A stretch of 64,000 bases of DNA from Syntrophaceae bacterium UBA2210 (GTDB lineage Bacteria; Desulfobacterota; Syntrophia; Syntrophales; UBA2210). Shown in pieces: positions 42,864 to 52,624 of the stretch. Location of the stretch: the NCBI GenBank assembly GCA_002327865.1, contig DCUQ01000010.1, positions 117,020 to 181,019 of the forward strand. Direction: 5' to 3'. Within the stretch, counting starts at the first letter, position 1, and the number at the start of each line of letters is the position of its first letter. Made by a program: the position numbers and the translations under genes. The notes beneath the pieces were generated by a model that was not told the origin of the DNA, made no database searches, and saw only the letters and a program-made list of their open reading frames with translations.

Positions 42864-44006
42864 TTAATCCCTCTGCAGATGCCTGCCGAGAGTCAGGATT
42901 TCCGCTTCCTTTGTCCCTTCATAAAGTTCGAGGATTTTGGCATCGCGGTACCACTTTTGAACCTTATATTCTTCGAAGTAGCCATAGCCACCATGGAGTT
43001 CGACAGCGTAGTTGGCGCAGGAGACAGCCGTCTTCCCGCCGAAATATTTTGCCATTGCCGAGAGGCTATAATCGGGACGTCCCTGATCAACCAGCCAGCC
43101 GGCCTTGTAAACAAGACCTCTGAGGGCTTCGATCGCGACGGCCATTTCCGTCAGTTTCAACTGGGATATCTGGAAACTGCCGAGCGGTTTGCCGAAAACT
43201 GTTCTTTCCTTTACATACTTAATGCTCTCTTCGAGGCAGGCCTCTGAGAGACCGAGGCATTGACCCGCGATCCAGACACGTGTTGTGTCGAACAGGTCCA
43301 TCAGCTGGCGGAAACCGTTTCCTTCTTTTCCGACAAGGTTGGACTGGGGAACGCGTACGTCTTCAAGCACAACCTCCGATGTATCGCTCGACCGTAGTCC
43401 CATCTTTCCTGTCAGATGATTTGTAGTTACCCCCTGCGTTTTAGTCGGGATAATAATAAGGCTGAATTGGTCGTGTCGTTTCGCTTCGGGATTGGTGATA
43501 CACTGTGTCACCAAAAAATCACTGTTCGAAGCGTTGGTGATAAAAGTTTTGTTGCCGTTGATTACGTAATCGTTTCCATCCTTGACAGCCCGTGTCCTAT
43601 AACCTGCAACGTCGGTACCGGCGTTGGGCTCTGTGAATGCTCCGGCACTTATCCACTCTCCGTTGCACACACGCGTAAGATATGTCTTCTTCTGTTCCTC
43701 GGAGCCAAAATGAAGGATCGCCTCGCAGCCGAAACTTGCGGCCCAGATGTTATGACCGATTCCCATGTCCACCCTGGAAATCTGTTCGGTAATGAGAGCA
43801 TTTCCCAGGCTGCCCATCCCTGCTCCCCCGTACTCTTCGGGGATCCACGCTCCGACAAGGCCCAAGGCTGCAGCTTCCGTGACAAGGTCCCGTGTGTACT
43901 TTTCTTCCCTGTCGCATTCTTCCGAAAGAGGGGGAAACTTGTCCTTGGCAAAACGGTACGTCATGTCACGCAACATCTGATGTTCACTGCTTAACTCAAA
44001 ATCCAT
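42864..44006 (-). CDS. Acyl-CoA dehydrogenase
   Basis: A 380-residue FAD flavoenzyme that introduces the alpha-beta double bond of an acyl-CoA. FAD/substrate motifs are AGAFTEPNAGTDVAG and VINGNKTFITNA, and the catalytic Glu is in ILELYEGTKEAE (about residue 365). GRP-DYSLSAMAKYFGG lies in the last helical domain. Chain-length or ring specificity is not readable. It lies 200 bases upstream of the hydroxyacyl-CoA dehydrogenase gene on the same strand. AGGAAAGGAG precedes ATG 44006. The electron acceptor would be an ETF, which is not in the window. Confidence 0.92.
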   Translation of the reverse strand: MDFELSSEHQMLRDMTYRFAKDKFPPLSEECDREEKYTRDLVTEAAALGLVGAWIPEEYGGAGMGSLGNALITEQISRVDMGIGHNIWAASFGCEAILHFGSEEQKKTYLTRVCNGEWISAGAFTEPNAGTDVAGYRTRAVKDGNDYVINGNKTFITNASNSDFLVTQCITNPEAKRHDQFSLIIIPTKTQGVTTNHLTGKMGLRSSDTSEVVLEDVRVPQSNLVGKEGNGFRQLMDLFDTTRVWIAGQCLGLSEACLEESIKYVKERTVFGKPLGSFQISQLKLTEMAVAIEALRGLVYKAGWLVDQGRPDYSLSAMAKYFGGKTAVSCANYAVELHGGYGYFEEYKVQKWYRDAKILELYEGTKEAEILTLGRHLQRD

Positions 44007-44776
44007 ACTCCTTTCCTCCTTATCATTTGTTTTTTAACTCAGATTCCCTGTGGCATTGAATTCACAAGGGGTTTTTAGCCATCCGGACTTCTTTCGGTAC
44101 CCGATACTTATCTTTTCTTTCCGTCCGAGGTTGCGACATATAAAAACCATACGCAGAAGAACAGCATAGTTAAATGCTCAGCACATTTCACTATAGAGCC
44201 TTACCCTTCAGCAATAATCGTTTACCGGACCCGATATAATATCGGACAGTATCTTAAGCTATACCTTGGGAAATCCGAAGTCCAAAACCAAATCAGATAC
44301 CTCGCCGCAGGTAGCGAGGTATCAAGTTTGAAAAGTTGTAAGTGATGTAGCGAGAAGTTGTAGGAGATAAAATCCTGCTCAGAATTCGCACTGGATGTTC
44401 GCACCATATAATTAATTACTTTAATTACGTCAAGAAATATTTTTCTTTTCCAAAGAAAACAGGGCTTTGCCGGGAAACATACTGATTAATTTTCAGTACC
44501 CATCTAGGATCATTCCCTCAGGAACAATAAGACTTATAGTGAAACAAACTGACACGCCGTAGTGGGTCGACAGCGCAAATCCCGAATTAACTTAATCGAT
44601 TGCCTTTGGGGGGCATCTCAGAATCGTCGAAACTAAATACATTGAAAAAGAATGCTGGGTGGTGTATATGTCCAAGGCTGATGTAGGATGCATGGAGCTC
44701 AATGTTATTGACTCTGTGCATTGTTGTTTTATGGCAGGTGAACATCTCAAATGGTACAAATCGGAGAAAAAGAACT
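44007..44776. other. Intergenic region between acyl-CoA dehydrogenase and greA
   Basis: About 770 bases between divergent genes. A perfect 10-bp stem (GATACCTCGC / GCGAGGTATC, 44296-44305 and 44314-44323) stands alone in its middle, followed by near-repeats AAAAGTTGTA and AGAAGTTGTA. A 61-codon minus-strand frame at 44222-44407 looks spurious. The right end carries the greA promoter and ribosome site. I see no RNA gene or operator I can name. Confidence 0.5.
44642..44670 (+). promoter_or_regulatory. Possible greA promoter
   Basis: TTGAAA at 44642-44647, 17 bases, TATATG at 44665-44670, about 107 bases before the start codon. Confidence 0.5.
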
Positions 44777-45250
44777 ATGAATAAGGCCCCTATAACAAGA
44801 GCCGGATTTGAAAAATTAAAGAAAGAATTGGATCATCTGAAAAAAGTCGAAGTTCCGGCAAATATAAGGGATATCGAGGAGGCCAGAGCCCATGGCGATA
44901 TTTCAGAAAACGCCGAATACGCTGCGGCGAAGGAAAGACAGTCATTTATACAGGGAAAGATTCAGGAGATAGAAAATAATCTTGCCGGATCAAGGATAGT
45001 CGATCTGAAAAATCTGACCGATGATATGGTCGTCTTCGGTACAACGGTGACAATAGAGGATACCTCTACAGGAGAGATAACCCGCTATCAACTTGTCGGA
45101 CCATTTGAATCCGATATGAGTCGGAATCAGATATCCGTAACCTCTCCCATAGGGAAAGCACTCTTAAGAAAAGAAAAAGGGGATGGGGTTACAGTCAACA
45201 CTCCCGGGGGTATAAGAGAATTCGAGATCGTGGACATAGCCATAGAATAA
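44777..45250 (+). CDS. greA: Transcription elongation factor GreA
   Basis: A 157-residue factor that rescues backtracked RNA polymerase. The N-terminal coiled coil contains EEARAHGDISENAEYAAAKE, with the acidic tip residues at the hairpin turn, and the FKBP-like C-terminal domain ends TPGGIREFEIVDI. ATG 44777 follows GGAG; the frame open to 44702 adds an unrelated hydrophobic leader and is rejected. It is a single-gene unit, convergent with cysS. Confidence 0.96.
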   Translation: MNKAPITRAGFEKLKKELDHLKKVEVPANIRDIEEARAHGDISENAEYAAAKERQSFIQGKIQEIENNLAGSRIVDLKNLTDDMVVFGTTVTIEDTSTGEITRYQLVGPFESDMSRNQISVTSPIGKALLRKEKGDGVTVNTPGGIREFEIVDIAIE

Positions 45251-45407
45251 AACATATTCCACAATGAGACCTTGCCATATAACAACGATAACAAAACCTA
45301 TACTATATAGCTGTAAGGAAAAGTTGTGATACTAACACTCTGAGAATCCTCAAAGCCAAAATGCGGCTTTCAAAAAATTCAGCTAGAGATCATCATCTCA
45401 TCTTCGT

Positions 45408-46886
45408 TTACCTGATTTTCCATGTGGTCGAGGTGGGCGTATCTTTCAGAACTACTCCCCTGGCAGCCAGAAGATCCCGCAATTCGTCCGCCCGGTCCCA
45501 GTCTTTGGATTCTCTTGCCTGTCTCCGTTCATTAATCAGCCGTTCTATTTCTTCCACATCCAGTCCCGATTTTGAGGCTTCTCTTTTTTTGTCCTTTTCG
45601 AGATACTCATCAGGATCCTCAAGTAACAGGCCTAATACCTTGCCGACACTTCTAATCTGCTCCTTTGCCTCGCTCAGGACAAAAAGAGCCTCTCCCGTGG
45701 GTACAAAATCCTTTGTAACATAACCATTTATCAAACGGACGGTGTCAAATATATATCCTATTGCCCTCGCGGTGTTAAAATCATCATCCATGGCCTCTTT
45801 GAATTTATCGGGAAGCATGCTCACCTTTTTGAACATCACTTCATCTTCACCGGAAAGATCATTTTCGGAAATACCGGAGAAGTCCGCCCCCTCTTCAAGC
45901 ACTTCTTTTATCTTCTTCAACACGGCATACAATCTTTCTACACCGGCCCTGGCTTCGGCAATAGAAATATCGGAAAAATCTATATAACTCTTATAGTGGC
46001 TTTGGAAAACGAAGAATCTGAAAACTTCCGGATGGCAGGTGGTTAGGATCTCTTTTATAGTAAGGGTATTTTTGAGAGATTTTGACATTTTCTCATTGTT
46101 TATCTTTATGAAACCATTATGTATCCAGTAATGGGCGAAGGGTTTTCCCGTAGCGCCTTCAGATTGAGCTATCTCATTCTCATGGTGTGGGAATATGAGA
46201 TCTTCACCACCGCCATGGATATCGAAGGTGTCTCCCAGGAACCGCTGGCTCATTACGGAACATTCTATATGCCATCCCGGTCTGCCCCTGCCCCAGGGGC
46301 TGTTCCACCAGGGTTCCCCCTCTTTGCTGGCCTTCCACAGTACAAAATCGAATGGATTCTTTTTCTTTTTATCCACTTCGATCCTTGCGCCTGCCAGCAT
46401 GTCGTCCAGCCCCCTTCCGGAAAGCTTTCCGTATTCCCCAAACTTTTCCACCGAATAATAAACATCTCCGTCGACAACATAGGCAAACCCTTTCTCTATT
46501 AGGGTATCTATAAGACGGATCATTCCATTTATGTTATCAGTTGCCTTGGGAGTAACCGTCGGCCTGGCCACCCCTAGACGATCCATATCCTCATTATGTT
46601 CCTTTATATATCTCTCCGATATATCGTATATATCAGAATTCTCAGCAATCGCTTTCGCGATAATCTTGTCGTCTACATCGGTAAAATTCTTAATATAAGT
46701 AACATCATACCCCGCATAGTTGAGATACCGGCAAATAACATCAAAAACCAGCGCCGACCTGGCGTGCCCGATATGGCATACATCATAGGCAGTAATCCCG
46801 CAAACATATATGCCCACTTTCCCCTCATTGATGGGAACAAATGTTTCCTTTTTCTTTGTCAGCGTATTATAAAATCTCAAACTCAT
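45408..46886 (-). CDS. cysS: Cysteinyl-tRNA synthetase
   Basis: A 492-residue class I aminoacyl-tRNA synthetase. It has the zinc-site Cys in VCGITAYDVCHIGHARS (HIGH motif included), GGEDLIFPHHENEIAQ, and KMSKSLKN as the KMSKS loop. A C-terminal helical DALR-like domain follows. ATG 46886 is chosen over ATG 46892 because GAGG then has 8-base spacing. It lies downstream of argC. Confidence 0.97.
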   Translation of the reverse strand: MSLRFYNTLTKKKETFVPINEGKVGIYVCGITAYDVCHIGHARSALVFDVICRYLNYAGYDVTYIKNFTDVDDKIIAKAIAENSDIYDISERYIKEHNEDMDRLGVARPTVTPKATDNINGMIRLIDTLIEKGFAYVVDGDVYYSVEKFGEYGKLSGRGLDDMLAGARIEVDKKKKNPFDFVLWKASKEGEPWWNSPWGRGRPGWHIECSVMSQRFLGDTFDIHGGGEDLIFPHHENEIAQSEGATGKPFAHYWIHNGFIKINNEKMSKSLKNTLTIKEILTTCHPEVFRFFVFQSHYKSYIDFSDISIAEARAGVERLYAVLKKIKEVLEEGADFSGISENDLSGEDEVMFKKVSMLPDKFKEAMDDDFNTARAIGYIFDTVRLINGYVTKDFVPTGEALFVLSEAKEQIRSVGKVLGLLLEDPDEYLEKDKKREASKSGLDVEEIERLINERRQARESKDWDRADELRDLLAARGVVLKDTPTSTTWKIR

Positions 46887-46945
46887 ATGCATAACCTCTC
46901 AATTCATCGGGCAGGCAATTGTATGGGGCTCACATGGAATATTTT

Positions 46946-47983
46946 TCAAGGGAACAGGGATATATGATTCAGACCGGTTTCCTCCGGGAAACCACACATA
47001 AGATTCATGTTCTGCACTGCCTGACCGGCAGCGCCTTTTATCAGATTATCTATGGCGGATACAACGATTACTCTTCCCGTGCGCTTATCGACAGCCAATC
47101 CTATATCACAGTTATTGGAACCCCTGACTGAAGAAATATTCGGCAGGCTGCCCTGTCTGCATATTCTTACGAACCTCTCATTCCTGTAGAAATCTTTATA
47201 CATATCGACTAGTTCCGACTCGGATATCTCTTCTTTCATATTGGCATATATCGTACTGAGAATTCCCCTGTTTGCCGGTGTGAGGTGGGGGGTAAATGAA
47301 ATTTTGATAGCTGTCTCCGCAACACGTCCGAGCTCCTGCTCTATCTCTGGGATGTGACGATGTGAGGCTACCTTATATGCCCGGAACCCCTCGTTTACTT
47401 CACAGAAAAGCGAACCAAGTTGAAGATCACGCCCGGACCCGCTTGCACCCGACTTTGAGTCCGCTATAATCGACGCAGTATCGATGCACCCCCTACGTAA
47501 CAGAGGTGCAAGTCCCAGAATAATCCCGGTAGGATAACAACCGGGGTTGGCGACGAGACATGCTTTTTTTAAATCATTTTTGTACAACTCCGGGAGTCCG
47601 TAAACAGCGTTTAGCAATAGATCCGGAGAGTTATGTTTTGTATACCACTCCTCATATACCGACACATCCTTCAAGCGGAAATCGGCGCTGAGATCGATAA
47701 CTTTCACTCCGGCTTCGACAAATTCCGAAGCCACGTTCATGGCCTCTCCATGCGGTAGTGCCAGAAATACAACATCACAGGATGATACAAGATTTTTGGG
47801 TGATGAATCCACGAATCTCAGATCCGTAATACCGGCAAATGCAGGGTAAACCTCGGAAACTCCGATGCCCTTCAACTTTCTTGAAGTAACGACAACAACA
47901 TTTGTATTCGGATGACCTATCAAAAGCCGTAAAAGCTCCTGCCCGGTATAGCCGCTTGCCCCATATATACCTACATTAAGCAT
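46946..47983 (-). CDS. argC: N-acetyl-gamma-glutamyl-phosphate reductase
   Basis: A 345-residue NADPH-dependent enzyme of arginine synthesis. The N-terminal Rossmann motif is VGIYGASGYTGQELLRLL, and the catalytic Cys lies in LVANPGCYPTG. ATG 47983 is used, as GGAGGT is 7 bases upstream; a TTG at 47998 overlaps that site. It lies downstream of the rpsI terminator and upstream of cysS. No other arg gene is adjacent; the ArgA-like GNAT at 12.4 kb may act earlier in the same pathway. Confidence 0.96.
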   Translation of the reverse strand: MLNVGIYGASGYTGQELLRLLIGHPNTNVVVVTSRKLKGIGVSEVYPAFAGITDLRFVDSSPKNLVSSCDVVFLALPHGEAMNVASEFVEAGVKVIDLSADFRLKDVSVYEEWYTKHNSPDLLLNAVYGLPELYKNDLKKACLVANPGCYPTGIILGLAPLLRRGCIDTASIIADSKSGASGSGRDLQLGSLFCEVNEGFRAYKVASHRHIPEIEQELGRVAETAIKISFTPHLTPANRGILSTIYANMKEEISESELVDMYKDFYRNERFVRICRQGSLPNISSVRGSNNCDIGLAVDKRTGRVIVVSAIDNLIKGAAGQAVQNMNLMCGFPEETGLNHISLFP

Positions 47984-47999
47984 GAAGACCACCTCCAAA

Positions 48000-48026
48000 C
48001 AAAAAAAGGGGGCCCTCAGGCCCCCT
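48000..48026 (-). terminator. Terminator of the rplM-rpsI operon
   Basis: On the minus strand AGGGGGCC, loop TGAG, GGCCCCCT, then TTTTTT: a perfect 8-bp stem directly after rpsI. Confidence 0.92.
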
Positions 48027-48042
48027 CTGTATGTCGTTGCAT

Positions 48043-48435
48043 TTATCTCTTGGAATACTGGAATCGCTTTCTGGCACCGGGTTGACCGTATTTCTTTCTC
48101 TCTTTTACACGGGCATCTCTTGTCAGAAAACCGGCTTTCTTGAGGGCAGGTTTTAACTCTTCATTATATCCTACAAGGGCCTTGGATATACCATGTCTTA
48201 TAGCTCCGGCCTGACCCGAAATGCCTCCTCCACTGACATTGATATAAAAATCGAAGTTGTCCTTCTTATCGGCTATATCAAGAGGCTGCAATATCAGTCT
48301 TTTTAATATATCACGGGTAAAATAATCATCAAAGTTTCTCTTGTTGATTAAAAAGGTACCGTTCCCCTCTTTCATCCATACCCTCGCTATCGAGGTTTTT
48401 CTCTTACCTGTAGCATAATAACTTTTTTGTGACAT
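48043..48435 (-). CDS. rpsI: 30S ribosomal protein S9
   Basis: A 130-residue protein of the small subunit. The start of the mature pattern YYATGKRKTSIARVW, the segment GGGISGQAGAIRHGI and the basic tail ending RKRFQYSKR, which reaches the P site, are all present. ATG 48435 gives MSQKSYYATGKRK; the longer open frame to 48489 overlaps rplM and is spurious. It forms the usual pair with rplM, 19 bases upstream. Confidence 0.98.
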   Translation of the reverse strand: MSQKSYYATGKRKTSIARVWMKEGNGTFLINKRNFDDYFTRDILKRLILQPLDIADKKDNFDFYINVSGGGISGQAGAIRHGISKALVGYNEELKPALKKAGFLTRDARVKERKKYGQPGARKRFQYSKR

Positions 48436-48454
48436 ATTCTTTTCTTCTCCTGAT

Positions 48455-48883
48455 CTACACTTGCAGCGGCTTGACCATCTGGGCCTCATGGGGATGCTTG
48501 TCGCCTCTGTATATTTTAAGTTTCTTCAACATCTGTCTTCCCAGGCTGTTTTTCGGAAGCATTCCCCTGACAGCACCGAGTAAAAGATCTTCCGATTTTG
48601 ACTCAAGCATCTTGCCGGCTGTCGTTGATTTCAAGCCTCCCGGATAACCGGTATGATGGTGATAAATCTTGTCGGTAAGTTTGTTGCCGGTAAGCAGAAT
48701 CTTATCGGCGTTCACAACAACTATAAAATCTCCCGTATCAACGTGAGGAGTATAGATTGCTTTGTGTTTTCCTTTCAAACGCTTCGCAATTTCGGCAGCA
48801 AGCCTGCCGAGTGGTTTACCTTCGGCGTTAACAAGGTACCAATCCCTTGCGATGTCTTCCTTTTTGGCACTATATGTTTTCAT
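48455..48883 (-). CDS. rplM: 50S ribosomal protein L13
   Basis: A 142-residue large-subunit protein. Family segments are [20 protein letters not shown] and [21 protein letters not shown]. It is the first gene of the rplM-rpsI operon, behind a good minus-strand promoter. Confidence 0.98.
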   Translation of the reverse strand: MKTYSAKKEDIARDWYLVNAEGKPLGRLAAEIAKRLKGKHKAIYTPHVDTGDFIVVVNADKILLTGNKLTDKIYHHHTGYPGGLKSTTAGKMLESKSEDLLLGAVRGMLPKNSLGRQMLKKLKIYRGDKHPHEAQMVKPLQV

Positions 48884-48920
48884 AAAACCCCACCTGTATC
48901 CCTAGAAACTGAAGGGACTG

Positions 48921-48949
48921 AAAATATGTAATTAATGCTCATTTGTCAA
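48921..48949 (-). promoter_or_regulatory. Promoter of the rplM-rpsI operon
   Basis: On the minus strand TTGACA (48944-48949), 17 bases, TATTTT (48921-48926), about 38 bases before the rplM start codon. Confidence 0.8.
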
Positions 48950-48979
48950 GAAAAAAGACAAAAAACTTTCTGTAGGCCA

Positions 48980-51160
48980 CTACGGCAAATTACTGACGAT
49001 TCTACCGACATTTCCAATACCGTAAAGAGAAAACAGCAGCATGACCGTTTTGTCGTCAGACGAATCGGAATAGCTTAATTCCGCACTCCAGCATTGTTTA
49101 TGGTAATTTATACCGTAAGTGGTTTCAAGTGTTTTATTGTCAAACTCATCCTTCCTCAAGACATATATTAAATCAAGGTCCTTCGTTGCCCTGCCTCTCA
49201 GAGAAAGATTTATTTCCTCGATTGAATCCTGCGTATACCTGTATTCGGCAGTCAAAGAATCGGCACGCCGGTCGTTTATGCCAAAACGGGAATTTATCTC
49301 TTTCCACTCACCCGAATCGATATCGAACCGTGCATCGGCGTCGAGGGAAAGATATTTAAAAGGGGTAAAATCAAGCTCAGCGTCTATATCACCAAACGGC
49401 CTTCTTTCTCCCGGCGACACGTCGGTATTTCGTCTGGCTTCCCTGATATCATAGGTCTGGCTAAGCTTCAGCCTGAAAAATTCTCTATATGTAATTTCCC
49501 CTTTCTCATCCCGCTGCCTCGCAATAAGGGTATTGGTAAGCGAGCAAGTCAGACTGTTTGTTTCCCCTATTTCAGTCATAAAATCCGGAATGTCGTCCTG
49601 AGTCACGAATGGGATATACGTGTATTCCAACTCCGGTTTGATACCATGCCGTATCTTGTCTATGGTTTTTCCACCGATATCGAACACCTTGTACATTTCG
49701 CTGGAAATGGTCGCGCCTATGTCGTACATTTCCCGGCTCCCGTCCGTATCCTCTACAACGACGGGATCACAGTCATACGAACTCCTCCATGTTGTCTCTC
49801 TCAATCCGAAAGAAGGGGTAAATTCCAGATAATCAGCAAGCCTCAGAGGAAGAGAGAAAACCGGGTGCGCGTCGAGCAGGTGCCCTTTGTATCCTGTAGT
49901 TCGATAGTAGTAGCCATACGATGATTCCAGCTCGAAATCCAAGGGAAGACCAGGCAGATTATGTTTTACGCCGGTAAACGTAATCTGCGGATATTTCTGC
50001 AACGTTTCATCGTTGGAAACGCTCTGGAAATTATCGGTATATTCAACAAGGGCGGTAGCGTTAAACAGGCTCCAGTCTTTTACAAGACGAACCGTTGAAT
50101 TCAGGGAGGCCAGAGATTTGTCACCATCGAATGAAACTCCGTCGAATCGCTGTGCGCCATCTCCTCCATAATTAGCCATATAGTAATTGTATGAATCAAA
50201 ATCTCTGAAATACCATCTGTCGGACACCCGTTTTATATCTGCTTTCAAGTAAATACCGGACTCGAATATCGTCTCGTGATCCATATAATATGACCACCGC
50301 CTATGGTTGTCCTCCCAGTCTCTTTGCAGAAAGTCATCTTCTCCGGAGTCCGATATCTTCATACTATCATTCAGATAATCTCCATACAATGTTCCGGACG
50401 AATTTTTACCTGTGATATATCTCAACTCAACTCCCTCTTGAAAGCCTCTCTTGTCCATATATCGCTGATAAAAGGTCGCATCGATATTATCTGAGACGGC
50501 CCAGTAAAAAGGGACTACGACATCCAACCCCAGCTTGTCACGGGAGTAGGCGATGTGGGGGAACAGCAAACCTGTCTGCCTGGTAGTCTTGGCAGGGAAT
50601 ACGAGATAGGGCATGTAGAGGATCGGAATACCTTTGACCTGGAAGGTTCCGTGTTTCATAGTTCCATATCCATCGACGGTAATCTCCACTTCCTTGCCGG
50701 CAAACATCCAGTCGGGGTTCTCCGAATCGCACGTTGTAGCCTGACCGTTCTCCAGGAAATACGTCTTTTTATCCCTTTTTTCGATCGTTGATCCCCTGAG
50801 ATAGAGGTGATTCTTGGCAAAAAACACCGTTCCGCCGGATATGATGCCTGTTTCATCGGCAATATTGAACCGTATTTTATCCCCCTCGAGTATATCTTTA
50901 CCGCTCTTGATAAATACATGCCCTTCGGCTGCCGCCTCGTTTGTAGCCCTGTTTAATACGACATCATCGGCTTTAATCTGCCCGTTATCAAATGTGATGA
51001 TGACATTGCCGCTGGCCCGGTATGTTTCGGTATCGTTCTCATATGTCAGGCTATCCGCTTCTATGTCCACCCGTTCCGGAAGATCCCGTGAAGCAAAAGA
51101 AAAATCACCGTACAGGATTAAAAACATGAATATGAAAACCAGTACACATCTTTTTCTCAC
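48980..51160 (-). CDS. lptD: LPS-assembly protein LptD
   Basis: A 726-residue outer-membrane protein that, with LptE, inserts LPS into the outer leaflet. A signal peptide (about residues 1-23) is followed by an OstA-like jellyroll (VDIEADSLTYENDTETYRAS, then GQIKADDVVLNRATNEA) and a large beta-barrel rich in aromatic strands (RQTGLLFPHIAYSRDKLG). The C-terminus lacks a terminal Phe but ends in a strand-like segment. GTG 51160 is the start, with GGAG upstream. It lies 49 bases after folC. It shows that the organism makes an LPS outer membrane. Confidence 0.93.
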   Translation of the reverse strand: MRKRCVLVFIFMFLILYGDFSFASRDLPERVDIEADSLTYENDTETYRASGNVIITFDNGQIKADDVVLNRATNEAAAEGHVFIKSGKDILEGDKIRFNIADETGIISGGTVFFAKNHLYLRGSTIEKRDKKTYFLENGQATTCDSENPDWMFAGKEVEITVDGYGTMKHGTFQVKGIPILYMPYLVFPAKTTRQTGLLFPHIAYSRDKLGLDVVVPFYWAVSDNIDATFYQRYMDKRGFQEGVELRYITGKNSSGTLYGDYLNDSMKISDSGEDDFLQRDWEDNHRRWSYYMDHETIFESGIYLKADIKRVSDRWYFRDFDSYNYYMANYGGDGAQRFDGVSFDGDKSLASLNSTVRLVKDWSLFNATALVEYTDNFQSVSNDETLQKYPQITFTGVKHNLPGLPLDFELESSYGYYYRTTGYKGHLLDAHPVFSLPLRLADYLEFTPSFGLRETTWRSSYDCDPVVVEDTDGSREMYDIGATISSEMYKVFDIGGKTIDKIRHGIKPELEYTYIPFVTQDDIPDFMTEIGETNSLTCSLTNTLIARQRDEKGEITYREFFRLKLSQTYDIREARRNTDVSPGERRPFGDIDAELDFTPFKYLSLDADARFDIDSGEWKEINSRFGINDRRADSLTAEYRYTQDSIEEINLSLRGRATKDLDLIYVLRKDEFDNKTLETTYGINYHKQCWSAELSYSDSSDDKTVMLLFSLYGIGNVGRIVSNLP

Positions 51161-51208
51161 GAAACATTCTCCAGACAGGATTTAAGCGTAAACATGCTGT
51201 ATTCACTA

Positions 51209-52483
51209 TCACAAAAGCCGATCTTTCGGAAGATTGGATTCCAGATTTTCCTTTATTTCTCCCACTAGATAAAGCGACCCGGTAATACACACAAGATCGT
51301 TCATACCGGCGAGGGAACCGGCCCTTGCGAGAGCTTCCGCAGAATTATCCATAGCCTCAACCTTATCATGATACAGTGAAGCGACCGGCAATAAATCCTT
51401 TAAGCATACGGCTCTTTCCGATTTCGGCATTGTAAGTATGATGGTATCCGCCAGAAGAGCTATGCTTCTCAACATGCTTCTGTAATTCTTGTCACGAAGT
51501 ACACCGAATACTACAATCAATTTATCGTAAGAAAAATCTGTTATCAGAGCATTACAGAGGGACAAGATACCTGCCGGATTGTGGGCGCCGTCCGCTATGA
51601 TTTTCGGGTTGCATGAAACAAGCTCCAGCCTTCCATCCCATGTGACATCTCTTATCCCTTCGATCACGGAACTATCATGCACGTTCATACCCTTCCCCGT
51701 CATGATGTCGACGACTCCAAGGGCCAGAGCGGCATTTTTAAGCTGGTGATTTCCCAGAAGAGAAATTCTGAGGCCTCTGTAACGTTTATTAATTCCATAG
51801 TAGGAAAAACTTCCTTTTACAGATCGCCTGATTCTTATATCCCTGCCTGCCCTGTAAAACGAAGAACCACGCTCGATACAAATCTTTTCAAGAACATCGA
51901 TAACTGTGCGTCCCTGAGCAGCAGTTATACATATGCCGCCTCTCTTGATAATTCCACCCTTTTCAGCGGCAATTAATTCCAGTTTATTGCCCAGGTACTC
52001 CTGATGCTCCATGGAAATGTTTGTTATTACGGAAACTTCCGGGAGCACTAGATTTGTGGCATCCAGCCGTCCCCCCATGCCGACTTCAATAACCGCGATA
52101 TCCACTTCACACCGACAGAAATACTGAAATGCCAGAACCGTCGTAAACTCGAAATAAGTAACGGGCTCTTCGACCGCCGCCTTTACAGTGTCTATGAGGG
52201 TGCACAGCGCATCCTCCGGAATCATGCGTCCGTTTACTCTTATCCTTTCTCTAAAATCTCGAAGGTGCGGAGATGTATAAAGTCCGACGTTCATACCCTC
52301 CTTCATTAATATAGAAGAGATAATCGCCGCCGTTGACCCCTTGCCGTTCGTCCCGCCTATAAGAATCGTCTTATATCTGGTCTGAGGGTGGCCAAGGCGG
52401 GCGACAAGCCTGGATACAGGGCCGAGATTCAAGTTTATTCCACTTTGCTTTAACCCTTCAAGGTAAGAAAGAGGATCTTGCAT
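51209..52483 (-). CDS. folC: Folylpolyglutamate synthase / dihydrofolate synthase
   Basis: A 424-residue ATP-dependent ligase adding glutamate to folates. The P-loop TILIGGTNGKGSTAAI (about residue 43), GLYTSPHLRDFRERI, VEVGMGGRLDATN-like sequence (VIEVGMGGRLDATN) and the C-terminal DGAHNPAG are characteristic. ATG 52483 is preferred, as GGAG lies 7 bases upstream; the longer frame runs through the upstream terminator. It is probably co-transcribed with lptD. Confidence 0.95.
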   Translation of the reverse strand: MQDPLSYLEGLKQSGINLNLGPVSRLVARLGHPQTRYKTILIGGTNGKGSTAAIISSILMKEGMNVGLYTSPHLRDFRERIRVNGRMIPEDALCTLIDTVKAAVEEPVTYFEFTTVLAFQYFCRCEVDIAVIEVGMGGRLDATNLVLPEVSVITNISMEHQEYLGNKLELIAAEKGGIIKRGGICITAAQGRTVIDVLEKICIERGSSFYRAGRDIRIRRSVKGSFSYYGINKRYRGLRISLLGNHQLKNAALALGVVDIMTGKGMNVHDSSVIEGIRDVTWDGRLELVSCNPKIIADGAHNPAGILSLCNALITDFSYDKLIVVFGVLRDKNYRSMLRSIALLADTIILTMPKSERAVCLKDLLPVASLYHDKVEAMDNSAEALARAGSLAGMNDLVCITGSLYLVGEIKENLESNLPKDRLL

Positions 52484-52497
52484 ATAAGAACTCCAAA

Positions 52498-52537
52498 CAA
52501 AAAGGCCATGGGAATTATGATATACCAACCCATGGCC
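52498..52537 (-). terminator. Terminator after the mini elongation-factor-like gene
   Basis: On the minus strand GGCCATGGG, a 16-base loop, CCCATGGCC, then TTTTTG. The loop is long but the 9-bp stem is perfect. Confidence 0.7.
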
Positions 52538-52624
52538 CTTAAAGCTTTCTGTCATCTAACGTACATAAATCACCGTCAGGGACCGAATCCATGCTTGATC
52601 GGGGGGAAAAGATCTTCAGCAGTA

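Noticed and set aside
44222..44407. Minus-strand 61-codon frame in the greA-upstream gap
   Set aside because: No ribosome site and no recognisable sequence; it crosses the isolated hairpin.
45352..45370. AAAGCC/GGCTTT stem between greA and cysS
   Set aside because: Only 6 bp with a 7-base loop and no clean T-tract on either strand, so not called a terminator.
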